The notes: a model not told the origin generated them from the letters alone. DNA of 64,000 nt from CAXXOK01 sp963674895 (GCA_963674895.2 CAXXCY010000001.1:310001-374000); one strand, 5' to 3'; shown: positions 50,564 through 59,950, counted from the stretch's first letter. A program made the numbers and translations.

Positions 50564-53500
50564 GTGGCGGACGCAAGCGTTGTCTTTACGACGGATCTGG
50601 ATGAAAGCGGCCTGCGATCCGGGCTGAAGAAGCTGAAATCCTCGATTGGTACGTTTGCGAAAGCCGCCGGGATTGCCATCGGCGCTGTTGCGACCGGGCT
50701 GGGAGCGCTGGCCAAGACCGCGCTGACCTACAACAGCCGGATGGAGCAGTATTACACCTCCTTCACCACACTGCTGGGCAGTGAGGAAAAGGCCGCGGTC
50801 AAAATGGCGGAGCTCAAGGACTACGCCGCGAAGACGCCGTTTGAAATGACAGACCTGGCCAACGCGACGAAAACCATCCTCGGGTTCGGCGTCGCGGAGG
50901 AACAGGCAACGGTCGCCATGAAGCAGCTCGGGGATATCTCCCAGGGGAGCAGTGAGCGGTTTGCATCCCTGGCGCTGGTCTATGGCCAGATGGCGTCCAC
51001 CGGCAAGCTGATGGGCCAGGACCTGCTGCAGATGATCAACGCGGGGTTTAACCCGCTGACGATCATCGCGCAGAAGACCGGGGCTTCCATGGCGGACCTG
51101 AAGCATGTCATGGCCGGGGAGAAGACCAGCGATGAATTTAAGGCCCTGATGCAATCCGCGCAGGCCGAAGTGCAGAAACTCGGCGACGACGCCAGTCAAA
51201 GCGCGAAGATGCTTGCGGAGATCGGTAAAAACGGACAGGTGTCGTCCAGCCTGGTAGACGAAGCGATGAAGATCGCCACAAGCGAAGGCGGACTGTTCTA
51301 CCAGGCGATGGAGAAGCAGTCGAAAACCGCCGCCGGTCTGATCTCCACCCTGAAGGACAACGTGCAGATCCTGCTCGGCGACGTCTTCACGGGCGCTTCG
51401 GAAGCCATGAAGCAGCAGGCAATCCCGGCGGCATTGGGGTATGTCGATCAGCTCTCAGCTGCATTCAGATCTGGGGGTACACCGGCGCTCATGAGCGCCC
51501 TGAGCGACATCCTGGGTGATGTGGCAGGCAGAGCATCTGCCTTCGCGCCTTCCCTGGTGAAAACCTCCGTCGGGCTGATCAAATCTCTATTAAACGGTTT
51601 CAAGAATAATGCAAAAGTCATTGCCAAAGGCCTGGCGGAAACCTTCAAAGAGGCGGTTGTCGGATTGATCGAAATTGCACCGGACCTGGTCGATGTGGGG
51701 CTGGCGCTATTGCTGGAGCTTGCGGACAGTCTGGGTGACGAGTTGCCGGCGATACTGACATCCCTGATGGATTCCGTATTCAATCTCATCGTGAAACTGG
51801 TATCAAATGCTCCGAAGCTGCTGGCTGCCGGAGCCAAACTGGCACAGGGGCTGGTGCTCGGTATAATGAGTGCACTGGTTACCCTGATGGCGGATTTCTG
51901 GAATCTGCTGTTAGGCGATGCGGACGAACAGATGAATGCCGCCATGGCTGCTGTAGACGCCAACATCCGGCCAGAGATCTCCGAAGCGGATCAGCAAGCG
52001 ATTACGGACGCCATCAACGCGGGGATTGAAGCGGCGGACAAGATTTTCGACATCCAGGCATCGGTGGATACCGACATCGACGATTTCACCGCCGAGCTCG
52101 ACGCCGTATTCGCGGACGACAAGTTCACGAAAAAAGAGCTCAAGAATCTACAGAATACGCTCAACGGGCAGGTGGATGACGCCATTGCGGCGGCTACGGC
52201 ACATGTCGAGGAAAAGCGCGAAGAATATAAGCAAACGCTGCTCTCCCTGGTGGATGATAACGGGCAACCGATTTATACCGAAGCCGCCGCCGAGACGCTG
52301 GCCACCGTCATGTCGGAAAAGACCGCGGAGCTTACCGCCGAGCTCGATCAGGCGCGTTCTGATCTCAACACTCTCCTGAATACGATCTATGCCTCGAAAA
52401 CCGATCCTACGCAGGAGCAGCTGGACAACATTAACGCACTGCTGGAGCAGATCGGCGTGCTGGAGGTCAAGCTGGGCACGCTGCAGGATCAGGCAGTCCA
52501 GGTTGCGATGGCTAAAACGGGGCGCGTCAAACGCGGTGAAGGCACGGATGAGGACTTCGGCGTCGCCATTGGGTTCACCGGGGAAATGTACCGGCAGCAG
52601 ACGGCAGAAATTGCAGCGGACGCGGATGCCCGGTTGGCAGCCCTGCAGGCAGTCGTAGACGCCGACGGAGCTACCCAGGATACCATCGATGCCGCCTATG
52701 CGCAGATGGACGCCGTATATGGTGAAACAGCTATGGCGCATCAGACAGCGGCGCAATCGTACAACGACGAAATGCTAGCCCTGTACAACGGCATGGCGGA
52801 CAAATATCCTGAGGCCGCACGGACGATCTCCAATATTGCGGATCTGTCTAGCACCTTGAACGAAGTCAGTTCGCTCACCACCACGCTAAACACCATGGAC
52901 GCGTTTGATCCCACGCAGCTGTCCTCTTTCCTGGATTCTTTCACTGCCTTGTACACGGATTTCTACGGCATGGATGTCCCGGCCGGTGAACTGGAGCGTC
53001 TGCTTGACCCGTTCACGTTTGCGACCACCGCGTCGGAGCTATTGTCCGCGTTCAATGACGACATCGCCGGGCTGCTTGAGAGCAACGCTGCCGGGCTGGA
53101 TAACAACCCCATGATGCTCTATCTCCAGACGATGCTGGAAAACGGGAACTTCGACAATCTGGATATCACGAAGGTGGACGGCGCGCTTCAGGATGCGCTG
53201 GAACTCATTGATTTCGTCGCCCGCGGCGAAGAAGCCGGCACGCAGCTGGTGGAGGGTGTCAACGGCGGCATCGGGGAAGCGGCCGAGGATCTGAGCGAGG
53301 ACGACATCATTGCGCTCCGGGAAGCCATGCTCGAAGCCATGCGTGATGTGTTTGGGATCCATAGCCCTGCGGAATCCATGTTCCCAATCGGGGAGCAATT
53401 GGTCGAGGGTATCCTGTTCAGCATGCAGGAGCAGATGGGGAAAGTCGAGGATATGGGCTCGTTCATTGTGGACGCCATTTCGACCGGGGTACGCCGAAAT

Positions 53501-54103
53501 ATGAACGTGCGGGCGGCCATTGTCTCCATCCTGGCTGCAGCAGCGGCAGCGGCCAGGGGGCCAGCCTACAGCAACGGCTTCAGTGTCGGCGCGGCGTTCG
53601 GCAGCGGTGTTTTGGCCGGCATACAGTCCATGGCCGCAGCAGTTGCGGCAGCGGCAGCTTCCCTGGTATCCTCAACCGCCAGCGGTGCACGTCGGGCTGC
53701 CGGGATCCATTCCCCGTCTGCGCTGTTCCGGGACACGGTCGGCAAGCTCATGGCCTCCGGCGTGGGCGTCGGTTTCGTGGACATGATGCAGTCCTCGGTT
53801 ATTCCGGGTGTCCGCAAAGCGATCACCACCGCCGCACAGGCCGGGCAGGACGCGCTGAACGGCACGCTGTTGGGCAAGGTGCAGGCCATCTCCGGGTTCC
53901 ATATCCCGAGTTTTGCCGGTTTCAACAACGCCATCCTGAAAGGCTCCCTGGTTGCCGGGGCGAGCTCCGTGGTGAACAATAACTCAAGCCATACGATCCA
54001 GTTTACGCAGAACGTCACCTTTGAGTCCACCATGCAGACGCCGGACGAGATCGCGAAGGCGCTACGGCGGCAGGCCGGGCATGGATTGGCGGGTGCAAAG
54101 TAA
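50564..54103 (+). CDS. Tape measure protein
   Basis: This 1179-residue protein is the longest in the phage. The N-terminal tape measure domain includes EQYYTSFTTLLGSEEKAAVKM and AKTPFEMTDLANATKTIL. Hydrophobic stretches occur near residues 25-45 and 420-450 and in the Ala-rich C-terminal third. Several long coiled coils occupy the middle. At about 0.15 nm per residue it predicts a tail of roughly 175 nm. GTG start after GAGGAGG. Residues 925-980 contain the usual EAMRDVFGIHSPAESMFPIG. Confidence 0.95.
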   Translation: MADASVVFTTDLDESGLRSGLKKLKSSIGTFAKAAGIAIGAVATGLGALAKTALTYNSRMEQYYTSFTTLLGSEEKAAVKMAELKDYAAKTPFEMTDLANATKTILGFGVAEEQATVAMKQLGDISQGSSERFASLALVYGQMASTGKLMGQDLLQMINAGFNPLTIIAQKTGASMADLKHVMAGEKTSDEFKALMQSAQAEVQKLGDDASQSAKMLAEIGKNGQVSSSLVDEAMKIATSEGGLFYQAMEKQSKTAAGLISTLKDNVQILLGDVFTGASEAMKQQAIPAALGYVDQLSAAFRSGGTPALMSALSDILGDVAGRASAFAPSLVKTSVGLIKSLLNGFKNNAKVIAKGLAETFKEAVVGLIEIAPDLVDVGLALLLELADSLGDELPAILTSLMDSVFNLIVKLVSNAPKLLAAGAKLAQGLVLGIMSALVTLMADFWNLLLGDADEQMNAAMAAVDANIRPEISEADQQAITDAINAGIEAADKIFDIQASVDTDIDDFTAELDAVFADDKFTKKELKNLQNTLNGQVDDAIAAATAHVEEKREEYKQTLLSLVDDNGQPIYTEAAAETLATVMSEKTAELTAELDQARSDLNTLLNTIYASKTDPTQEQLDNINALLEQIGVLEVKLGTLQDQAVQVAMAKTGRVKRGEGTDEDFGVAIGFTGEMYRQQTAEIAADADARLAALQAVVDADGATQDTIDAAYAQMDAVYGETAMAHQTAAQSYNDEMLALYNGMADKYPEAARTISNIADLSSTLNEVSSLTTTLNTMDAFDPTQLSSFLDSFTALYTDFYGMDVPAGELERLLDPFTFATTASELLSAFNDDIAGLLESNAAGLDNNPMMLYLQTMLENGNFDNLDITKVDGALQDALELIDFVARGEEAGTQLVEGVNGGIGEAAEDLSEDDIIALREAMLEAMRDVFGIHSPAESMFPIGEQLVEGILFSMQEQMGKVEDMGSFIVDAISTGVRRNMNVRAAIVSILAAAAAAARGPAYSNGFSVGAAFGSGVLAGIQSMAAAVAAAAASLVSSTASGARRAAGIHSPSALFRDTVGKLMASGVGVGFVDMMQSSVIPGVRKAITTAAQAGQDALNGTLLGKVQAISGFHIPSFAGFNNAILKGSLVAGASSVVNNNSSHTIQFTQNVTFESTMQTPDEIAKALRRQAGHGLAGAK

Positions 54104-54212
54104 GTGCGAAGCTCGATGAAATAAAGAAGGCCCACGCTGCCACGTGAACCCAATCGAATGCTTCCATCCCTATAGTACCATGTGGCCAGGAGGATTGCAA
54201 CAGCATAAGACT

Positions 54213-55058
54213 ATGATCACTTTACGCTTTGTACGCAATGACGGACAAGTGTTTTCCGTCACGGATACCGTCTGGGGCCTGATCGGCGCCAAAGGGCTGG
54301 ACAGTCCCGAACTGACCGTCTACACGCAGAAAGCCGCCATTGGCGACGTGGATCTTGTGACCGGCTGGCGCGTAGGCGCCCGGGATATCGAATTCGAGCT
54401 CAAGGCGAAATCCCCTGCCCTGAATGACGTCCTGCGCCGAGCGGCAACCAGCTATTTCCGCGGCGGCAGCACCTATGATGTGTATGTCTACCGATATGGG
54501 AACACCCGCTACGCGCCGGCCTGTTATATGGAAAACTTCGATATTCCGACTGAAAAGCTCACGATCCCGATCACCATGAAGCTGGAACTCTTATGCCCCG
54601 AGGGATACTTTCTCAGCGCGGACAGTTTCTCGAAAAATATTGCTGGGATTGTCGGGCGCGCAGGCTGGCCGTATATGGCGCAGGATACTTATGGCAGGAT
54701 TATCGGGACGTACTCCTTCGCCACCACCGTATACCTGGACAATGACGGGGACGCGGAAGCGTACTGCCGGGCGGTATTCACGGCCCGTGACGACGTCACC
54801 AACCCAAAGCTGATCGCAGGCTCCGGCTACGTCCGGATCCTCGGCACCATGAGCGCTGGGGACGTCCTGATTATCGACGGCAGAACCAAAGCGATGACCA
54901 TGAACGGCGTGAACATCTCCAACCAGCTTGACAAAGCCAGCGATTTCAGCGGCATCACGTTTGCCATTGGCACCAATTCCGTCGGGTTCAACGCGGATAT
55001 CGGCAGCAACGTGCTGGACGTATATATCTATTACAACAAACGGTATATGGGGGCGTAA
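54213..55058 (+). CDS. Distal tail protein (Dit/siphovirus tail component)
   Basis: This is a 281-residue protein. MITLRFVRNDGQVFSVTDTVWGL, then GLDSPELTVYTQKAAIGDVDLV and the galectin-like C-terminal half (FATTVYLDNDGDAEAYCRAVF, ISNQLDKASDFSG) match Dit. AGGAGG lies 17 bases before the chosen ATG; a TTG at 54195 follows it too closely. The N-terminus is therefore uncertain by a few residues. Confidence 0.88.
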   Translation: MITLRFVRNDGQVFSVTDTVWGLIGAKGLDSPELTVYTQKAAIGDVDLVTGWRVGARDIEFELKAKSPALNDVLRRAATSYFRGGSTYDVYVYRYGNTRYAPACYMENFDIPTEKLTIPITMKLELLCPEGYFLSADSFSKNIAGIVGRAGWPYMAQDTYGRIIGTYSFATTVYLDNDGDAEAYCRAVFTARDDVTNPKLIAGSGYVRILGTMSAGDVLIIDGRTKAMTMNGVNISNQLDKASDFSGITFAIGTNSVGFNADIGSNVLDVYIYYNKRYMGA

Positions 55059-55062
55059 AGAG

Positions 55063-56085
55063 ATGGAATTGTTAGGCCTGGACAGCAGCTTCACGCTCAT
55101 CAAAACACTTCGCTGCACGAATATCCAGTGGAACCGACGGTATTACGAAGCCGGGGATTTTCAGCTGGAAATGCTGGCAAGCGACTGGGACACTTCCATC
55201 GCCTACATCTACACCCACCAGCGGCCGGAAACGGGCATGGTGCAGAAGATCGAGACCGAGCATACCCTCAAGGGGGATTTCGTACTGGTCAGCGGGTTCT
55301 TCCTGGAAGGGATGCTCAACTGGAAGATCACCCATCCCAAGCACTCGAGCATCGGGAATGTCAGCGCAGCATGCAAGAGCCTTGTTACGTCGCTCATGGC
55401 GGATACTGGAGTAACCACAGCATCGGAACCGGATATCGGTGACAGCGATTCGTTTAACAGCGAAAACGAGCCATTGGGCGACGCCACCTATTCCGCCCTG
55501 AAAAAACAGGAACTCAGCCAGCGGATTGTTTTTGATTACGATACCGAAACGCTGCTATATTCCGTATGGCAGGGTCTGGACCGCACGCAGAGCCAGAGCG
55601 CGAATACCTATGCGGCTTTTGCGCAGAACTTCGGCAACGTGGACGAGCTGACGCTGACGCAGGATACCAGCGACATGCGCAACTATGCCGTTGTGCAGTA
55701 CACGCTGGCTGAAGATGACGCATTCATGGAACTCGACCTGCGGGCTGGCAGCGAAACCAAGCGGATCCTGTTCATCCAAAGCCCGGTGTCCCAGGAGGAA
55801 GGGCAGTCCGACGCGGACTACCAGGCCGCTGTGGAGTCCGATGCCCGGATGCAGATGGAAGAATATGAAGAAGTCCTGAACCTCGATGCCAATGTGCTGC
55901 AGCGCAACAGTTTCTATCTGACCGATTATGATCTCGGCGACAAGTGCGATATCCGGGATGACCGGCTAGGGCTGGCATTTGAAGCGCGGATCATCGAGAT
56001 CAACGAGGTCTGGAAGAACAATGAGCACAAGGTCGGCGTCCAGTTCGGCACCAAGATCCCAACCGCCTACAGGAAAGGATATTGA
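55063..56085 (+). CDS. Tail protein, ReqiPepy6 Gp37-like (baseplate/Tal region)
   Basis: This 340-residue protein has CTNIQWNRRYYEAGDFQLEM, GFFLEGMLNWKITHPK and, near the end, YDLGDKCDIRDDRLGLAFEARIIEINEVW, typical of Gp37-like virus tail proteins that form the tail tip hub. It lies 4 bases after Dit and 3 bases before the BppU-like gene. Confidence 0.88.
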   Translation: MELLGLDSSFTLIKTLRCTNIQWNRRYYEAGDFQLEMLASDWDTSIAYIYTHQRPETGMVQKIETEHTLKGDFVLVSGFFLEGMLNWKITHPKHSSIGNVSAACKSLVTSLMADTGVTTASEPDIGDSDSFNSENEPLGDATYSALKKQELSQRIVFDYDTETLLYSVWQGLDRTQSQSANTYAAFAQNFGNVDELTLTQDTSDMRNYAVVQYTLAEDDAFMELDLRAGSETKRILFIQSPVSQEEGQSDADYQAAVESDARMQMEEYEEVLNLDANVLQRNSFYLTDYDLGDKCDIRDDRLGLAFEARIIEINEVWKNNEHKVGVQFGTKIPTAYRKGY

Positions 56086-56088
56086 TCC

Positions 56089-57027
56089 ATGGCTATGATC
56101 TCCTGGCCGTTTGATTCCACGGTCACCTATGACGGGCAAGGCAATCCGATCTATACCAAAACTTACAGTTCGGACGTGCTGGCAAGCATTCTCCGGAAAT
56201 ACTTCCGCAACGGCGTGTTCACCGATGTAGAAGACTGCTTTCAGGTGCTGGAAAACAGCGGCATGGAACTTTCAGTCAGTCCCGGGCACTGCCTGATCCA
56301 GGGAAGACATGGGTATAACGAAGCGTCGAGTGCGCTGACGGTCAGCAATGCCGATCCGGCACTGCCCCGGATTGATCTGGTCGTGCTCCGGCTGAACCTC
56401 GGCGTCAGCGCCCTGAGCATCGAGTTGTTCATGGTGGATGGTATACCTGCCGTTACGCCTGCTGCACCCGCCCTGACGCGCAACAGCACGATCTATGAGC
56501 TGGCGCTGGCGGAGATTTACGTAGCTGCTGGCGTGACAGCCATCACCCAGGCGCTCATCACGGACACGCGGCTCGACAGCGACCGCTGCGGCGTAGTGGC
56601 GTCCATGATCGGGGATACGGATACCAGCACCTACTACGCGCAGATCGCCGCGGATCTCGCGGAGTTCAAAGCAGGCCGGGAAGCGGATTTTGATGCCTGG
56701 TTTTCCGGTATTGTCGATATCCTTGATGAGAATACCGCCGGCAACCTGCTTGGCTTGATCAACAAGTACAAAGCAAAATGCACCACGGTTGTACTGGATG
56801 CAGAGGACTGGACAGGCGAAGACCCGCATACCCAGACCAAAAGCGTGGGCATTGTGCCAGCCGATTGCGTGCTGCACGCCGGTCCTGCGGAAGCCAGCCG
56901 GGATGCCTATGCGGCGTCCGATGTACATGTGTCCGCAGCGTCCGAGGGCAGTGTGACGTTTACCGCTGCGGTGGAGCCCGAAGAAGATCTGACCGTCCAG
57001 ATTGCCGTGTCGGGGGTGGATGCCTGA
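56089..57027 (+). CDS. BppU-like baseplate upper/receptor-binding protein
   Basis: This is a 312-residue protein. The N-terminal part (WPFDSTVTYDGQGNPIYTKTYSSDVLASILRKYFRNGVF, then LSVSPGHCLIQGRHGY) is the conserved fibre-attachment domain. Residues about 190-235 form a short coiled coil (AEFKAGREADFDAWFSGIVDIL), and a small beta domain ends the protein. It links the baseplate to receptor-binding tips. It overlaps the next gene by one base. Confidence 0.82.
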   Translation: MAMISWPFDSTVTYDGQGNPIYTKTYSSDVLASILRKYFRNGVFTDVEDCFQVLENSGMELSVSPGHCLIQGRHGYNEASSALTVSNADPALPRIDLVVLRLNLGVSALSIELFMVDGIPAVTPAAPALTRNSTIYELALAEIYVAAGVTAITQALITDTRLDSDRCGVVASMIGDTDTSTYYAQIAADLAEFKAGREADFDAWFSGIVDILDENTAGNLLGLINKYKAKCTTVVLDAEDWTGEDPHTQTKSVGIVPADCVLHAGPAEASRDAYAASDVHVSAASEGSVTFTAAVEPEEDLTVQIAVSGVDA

Positions 57028-57737
57028 TGGGTATTGCGATATTCAACTACGGTAAAAGCGGTGCGGCGCCGGCAACCCTGCCTGAATTCACGTATACGGG
57101 GAGTTATCAACTCATTGATGATGATGAAGGGAATTGGAGAATTAAATTCCTCACAAGCGGCACACTGACTTTCACCGATAAAAATTGGACGCTTGATGTA
57201 TTTAGAGTTGGTGGCGGTGCCGGTGGAGCTAGCCCGAATAACCAGTATTGGGGTGGGTCGGGCGGCGGCTTTACGAATATTACTTCTTCCCTTTCGGTTC
57301 AAAAGAACACTGCATACCCCATCGTAATCGGTGCAGGGGGAGCTTCGCGGCCTACTCAAGGCAATGGTTATCCAGGAGGGGCGACCTCTGCCTTTGGCGT
57401 TACCGCTAACGGTGGAAATGGTGGAGTTGAATGGGGTGCTGGCAGCGGCGGCTCCGGTGGTGGTGGCTATAATGGCGGTACTGGTGGTACTGACGGTGGA
57501 ACTGGGACAGGCTCAGGCGCTGGGGCTGGACAAGGGACTATGACAAGGGAATTCGCGGCAGCTGGCGGCGATCTCTATAGCCCCGGTGGTGGTGGTTCTC
57601 TCGTTGGTGGACACGGTGCAAATGGTGCAGGCTTACGAGGGGCCAACTCCGGGAGCGGGGGGTATTGTCAGGCTTCCAATGTCAGTGAAGCGGGTGGCTC
57701 TGGCATCGTTGTTATCCGCAATCACCGAGCGGCGTAA
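57027..57737 (+). CDS. Glycine-rich tail tip protein, candidate adhesin
   Basis: This is a 236-residue protein. Residues about 55-225 are extremely Gly-rich (GGGAGGASPN, GGSGGGFTN, GSGGSGGGGYNGGTGGT) in the pattern of the glycine-rich receptor-binding domain of phage adhesins, in which polyglycine II helices carry variable loops. The end is GGSGIVVIRNHR, the typical closing strand. It probably decides host-surface recognition. Codon use and base composition differ from its neighbours, consistent with exchange between phages. Confidence 0.82.
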   Translation: MGIAIFNYGKSGAAPATLPEFTYTGSYQLIDDDEGNWRIKFLTSGTLTFTDKNWTLDVFRVGGGAGGASPNNQYWGGSGGGFTNITSSLSVQKNTAYPIVIGAGGASRPTQGNGYPGGATSAFGVTANGGNGGVEWGAGSGGSGGGGYNGGTGGTDGGTGTGSGAGAGQGTMTREFAAAGGDLYSPGGGGSLVGGHGANGAGLRGANSGSGGYCQASNVSEAGGSGIVVIRNHRAA

Positions 57738-57747
57738 GGAGGATACC

Positions 57748-58011
57748 ATGAATTACGCATGGATTGAAAACGGAACAGTGACGAATATCATCTGGCTGTA
57801 CGAGGGAAACGCGCATGAATTCCCAAACGCGGTCAAGCTGAACGACGTCCCCGCGCAGATCGGCGATACCTACCTCGATGGGGTTTTCTACCGCGACAGG
57901 GTTCCGGTGCTGACTGCGCTTGAACAGGCGAACGCGACCATTGCGGCATTAGACGCCGCCGTGGTCGATTTGACCTATCAGAACATCTTACTGGAATTGG
58001 GGGTCGTATGA
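57748..58011 (+). CDS. Small tail-fibre-region protein
   Basis: This 87-residue protein starts MNYAWIENGTVTNIIWLYEGNAHEFPNAVKLNDV, a common phage domain after receptor-binding genes. A C-terminal helix follows (LTALEQANATIAALDAAVVDL). GGAGG lies before the ATG. It is probably a fibre accessory or assembly protein. Confidence 0.75.
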   Translation: MNYAWIENGTVTNIIWLYEGNAHEFPNAVKLNDVPAQIGDTYLDGVFYRDRVPVLTALEQANATIAALDAAVVDLTYQNILLELGVV

Positions 58012-58012
58012 T

Positions 58013-58153
58013 TTGCTCTATACAATACTGGAGCGCATGATTGCGCGGGGTTCTACCGTCGGGCTGCAAGACAAGCTCGACATTTTTTATGCCGTCGGAC
58101 GGCTGACGGAAACGGAGTACCAGACCTTAACGACGATGCTTGGAGGTGAATGA
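58013..58153 (+). CDS. XkdX-like small phage protein
   Basis: This is a 46-residue protein from a TTG, 9 bases after GGGGG. LLYTILERMIARGSTVGLQD, then KLDIFYAVGRLTETEYQTLTTML is the pattern of the short XkdX family that always lies between fibre and lysis genes. The function is unknown. Confidence 0.75.
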   Translation: MLYTILERMIARGSTVGLQDKLDIFYAVGRLTETEYQTLTTMLGGE

Positions 58154-58155
58154 TC

Positions 58156-58935
58156 ATGAGCGTAACGGGACAGCAGGTGGCCAATGAAACCAAGAAACTC
58201 AAGCCGGGGATCTTCGGGCTCGGGTCCATCCCCTACGTCCTCGGGGGCGAGGACCCAAAAACAGGGCTCGACTGTCAGGGGCTGGTGGAGTATTGCCACC
58301 GGCAGTGCGGCATGCAGCTGAGCTATAAAGGCACCAATGACATGTGGCGGCATATGCTCTCTGAAAAGGGGACGATCGAGGAAGGCGTCAAGCGACACGG
58401 CAGCATTCCCATTGGCGCGCTGATCTTCATCTGCGATACCGGCACGGTACCAAATGGGTACTCGGATCCGCCGGATTGTGAGCACGTGTATATCAAGACA
58501 GCCAAAGGCGAGTTGGTGCACGCGTCAGCAAGCAATGGGAAGGTCACCACCAGGGATTTCGCTGACAAAGCCATCCCCAATGGTGGTCCGACGCATTACG
58601 GACTGGTTGCCGGTGTGGCTTATGGTGTGGATAACGCATCCTATAATGTGGAAAACGGTAGCGATTCCACCCTAGATCTTAAGGAAAACTGGTTTCCCCG
58701 CTATTCTCACCTGATGTTCAAGGAAGGCAGCAAAGGCGGCGGCACACGGGAAATCCAGACCGGATTGAACAAACTGGGATACAGCTTGGAAGTCGACGGC
58801 GAGTTCGGTCCGCTGACCACGGCGGCCGTGGTTCAGTTTCAGAATGACCACGGACTCGAGGCCGACGGCATTGTCGGCAAAAACACCTGGACGGCTCTGA
58901 TCCGTGCGGTCCAACAAAGCGAAGGGACTGTTTGA
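58156..58935 (+). CDS. Endolysin, NlpC/P60 plus peptidoglycan-binding domain
   Basis: This is a 259-residue protein. The N-terminal NlpC/P60 domain has catalytic Cys40 (GLDCQGLVEY), His110 (DCEHVYIKT) and a third polar residue at His122 (LVHASA). The C-terminal about 65 residues are a PG_binding_1 domain (REIQTGLNKLGYSLEVDGEFGPLTTAAVVQFQ). It cuts cell-wall peptides at lysis. The ATG at 58156 is 9 bases after GGAGG. It lacks a signal peptide and so needs the holins. Confidence 0.93.
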   Translation: MSVTGQQVANETKKLKPGIFGLGSIPYVLGGEDPKTGLDCQGLVEYCHRQCGMQLSYKGTNDMWRHMLSEKGTIEEGVKRHGSIPIGALIFICDTGTVPNGYSDPPDCEHVYIKTAKGELVHASASNGKVTTRDFADKAIPNGGPTHYGLVAGVAYGVDNASYNVENGSDSTLDLKENWFPRYSHLMFKEGSKGGGTREIQTGLNKLGYSLEVDGEFGPLTTAAVVQFQNDHGLEADGIVGKNTWTALIRAVQQSEGTV

Positions 58936-58936
58936 G

Positions 58937-59176
58937 ATGGACCGTGAGATCATTATGGGCCTGATTTCCCTGGCCGGGGCTGCGCTCGGGACCTTCGGGG
59001 GAATTCTGGTCTCCAACCGACTGACCGTGTACCGGGTCTCCCAGCTGGAGAAGAAGATGGACAAGCATAATTGTATGCTGGAGCGGGTCTACGGGCTGGA
59101 GGAAGGGCAAGCTGTTTTATGCGAGCAGGTCAAGGTGGCCAACCACCGGATCGACGATCTGGAACGAAAGCATTGA
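58937..59176 (+). CDS. XhlA-like holin-associated membrane protein
   Basis: This 79-residue protein has one N-terminal TM segment (GLISLAGAALGTFGGILVS) and then a coiled coil (YRVSQLEKKMDKHNCMLERVYGLEE ... HRIDDLERK). It resembles haemolysin XhlA-type proteins of lysis cassettes. It lies just after the endolysin and overlaps the next start. Confidence 0.8.
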   Translation: MDREIIMGLISLAGAALGTFGGILVSNRLTVYRVSQLEKKMDKHNCMLERVYGLEEGQAVLCEQVKVANHRIDDLERKH

Positions 59177-59409
59177 AGAAACCATTCGTCCAGTTCTCCA
59201 AGCGTATCGTAGTGGCTGTGACGGCAAGCGTCACGGTTCTTTGTTTGGCTGCACTACTTTTAACCTTTTTAGTCGGTGGAGCGGAGGAAGTCGTAATGAT
59301 CGTCAAGGCATACATCAGTTACGCCATTGTAGTCTTCGCCGCATACAGCAGCAACTCTGCCGTGGAGAAATGGTTGGTTCGGAAATATAAAAATGAAGGA
59401 GTAGATTGA
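59173..59409 (+). CDS. Two-TM lysis-region membrane protein, possible holin
   Basis: This 78-residue protein from a TTG overlaps the previous stop. Two TM segments (about 12-35 and 44-62) lie between basic ends, and the C-terminal tail KWLVRKYKNEG is charged. That is holin-like topology. It is one of two candidates for the pore former. Confidence 0.7.
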   Translation: MKKPFVQFSKRIVVAVTASVTVLCLAALLLTFLVGGAEEVVMIVKAYISYAIVVFAAYSSNSAVEKWLVRKYKNEGVD

Positions 59410-59411
59410 TT

Positions 59412-59738
59412 ATGGATTGGATAGGATTGATCATCACCGGTGGGATGCTGGTGCTCACGGGGCTCGGGTATCGCTTCCTCTGGCCGTTGGTCAAGGATCA
59501 CTGGCTGGTGAAAAAGGCACTCGAGTACGTGTATCTGATGGAAGAAACCTATGGCGGCGGGACCGGTGCGGTTAAGTTTGATAAAGCCGTCGCGTTACTG
59601 AAATCGTGGGTTGCCGCGCTTGGGTGGAAGATCGATGTGACGACGATCATGAATGCCATCACAGCAGCTGTGGGTGCGCTACACGCGGAGCAGGGAAAGG
59701 TGCCGGAGACGATGGCTGCGGATATAACTGAAGAATAA
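59412..59738 (+). CDS. Phage holin, LLH family
   Basis: This 108-residue protein has an N-terminal TM segment (IGLIITGGMLVLTGLGYRFLW). The LLH-type part follows (KKALEYVYLMEETYGGGTGAVKFDKAVALLKSWV). AAGGAG stands about 10 bases before the ATG. It is the last gene of the prophage. Confidence 0.85.
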   Translation: MDWIGLIITGGMLVLTGLGYRFLWPLVKDHWLVKKALEYVYLMEETYGGGTGAVKFDKAVALLKSWVAALGWKIDVTTIMNAITAAVGALHAEQGKVPETMAADITEE

Positions 59739-59748
59739 CACATAGAAT

Positions 59749-59784
59749 CCCGGCAGGCTTTGATGCTTGTCGGGGCGCTTTTGT
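59749..59784 (+). terminator. Terminator at the end of the late operon
   Basis: CCCGGCAGGC (59749-59758) pairs with GCTTGTCGGG (59765-59774) over 10 bp with three G-U pairs, and TTTT follows a few bases later. It marks the right side of the phage genes. From 59785 to 59921 there is AT-rich sequence without a gene. Confidence 0.7.
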
Positions 59785-59921
59785 GCTAATGGTAAGAAGC
59801 AATAGTATTATATAATGGTGCATCCATCGAGTATAAATCATATAATGCACGCCAAGACTTCTGCTCCTACCCCCTTTGATGTATGTTCAGCCAATATGGT
59901 TCTAACCATATACTATTTTAG

Positions 59922-59950
59922 TTGACATGCTCATAAAAGTATGATAAGAT
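59922..59950 (+). promoter_or_regulatory. Sigma-A promoter of the LacI-family regulator gene
   Basis: TTGACA (59922-59927), a 17-base spacer and TAAGAT (59945-59950) are in near-consensus arrangement. The operator at 59966-59977 covers the region just after the start point. Confidence 0.75.

Larger units (their letters stand above)
19862..59784. mobile_element. Siphovirus prophage (A118/PSA-like gene order), about 40 kb
   Basis: Lysogeny, replication, packaging, head, tail, baseplate and lysis modules are all present in conventional order, on one strand apart from the lysogeny block and inserted cargo genes. The left limit is set at the end of the lysogeny block and the right limit at the terminator after the holin; attachment repeats were not found. 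No integrase sits at either end; the only recombinase lies between the terminase genes. Frameshifts in the HNH and SNF2 genes suggest decay or sequence errors. Confidence 0.9.

Noticed and set aside
19840..59850. CATATAATG shared by the left (about 19848) and right (about 59839) prophage flanks as an att core
   Set aside because: Nine AT-rich bases with further partial matches elsewhere nearby; too weak to call an attachment site.
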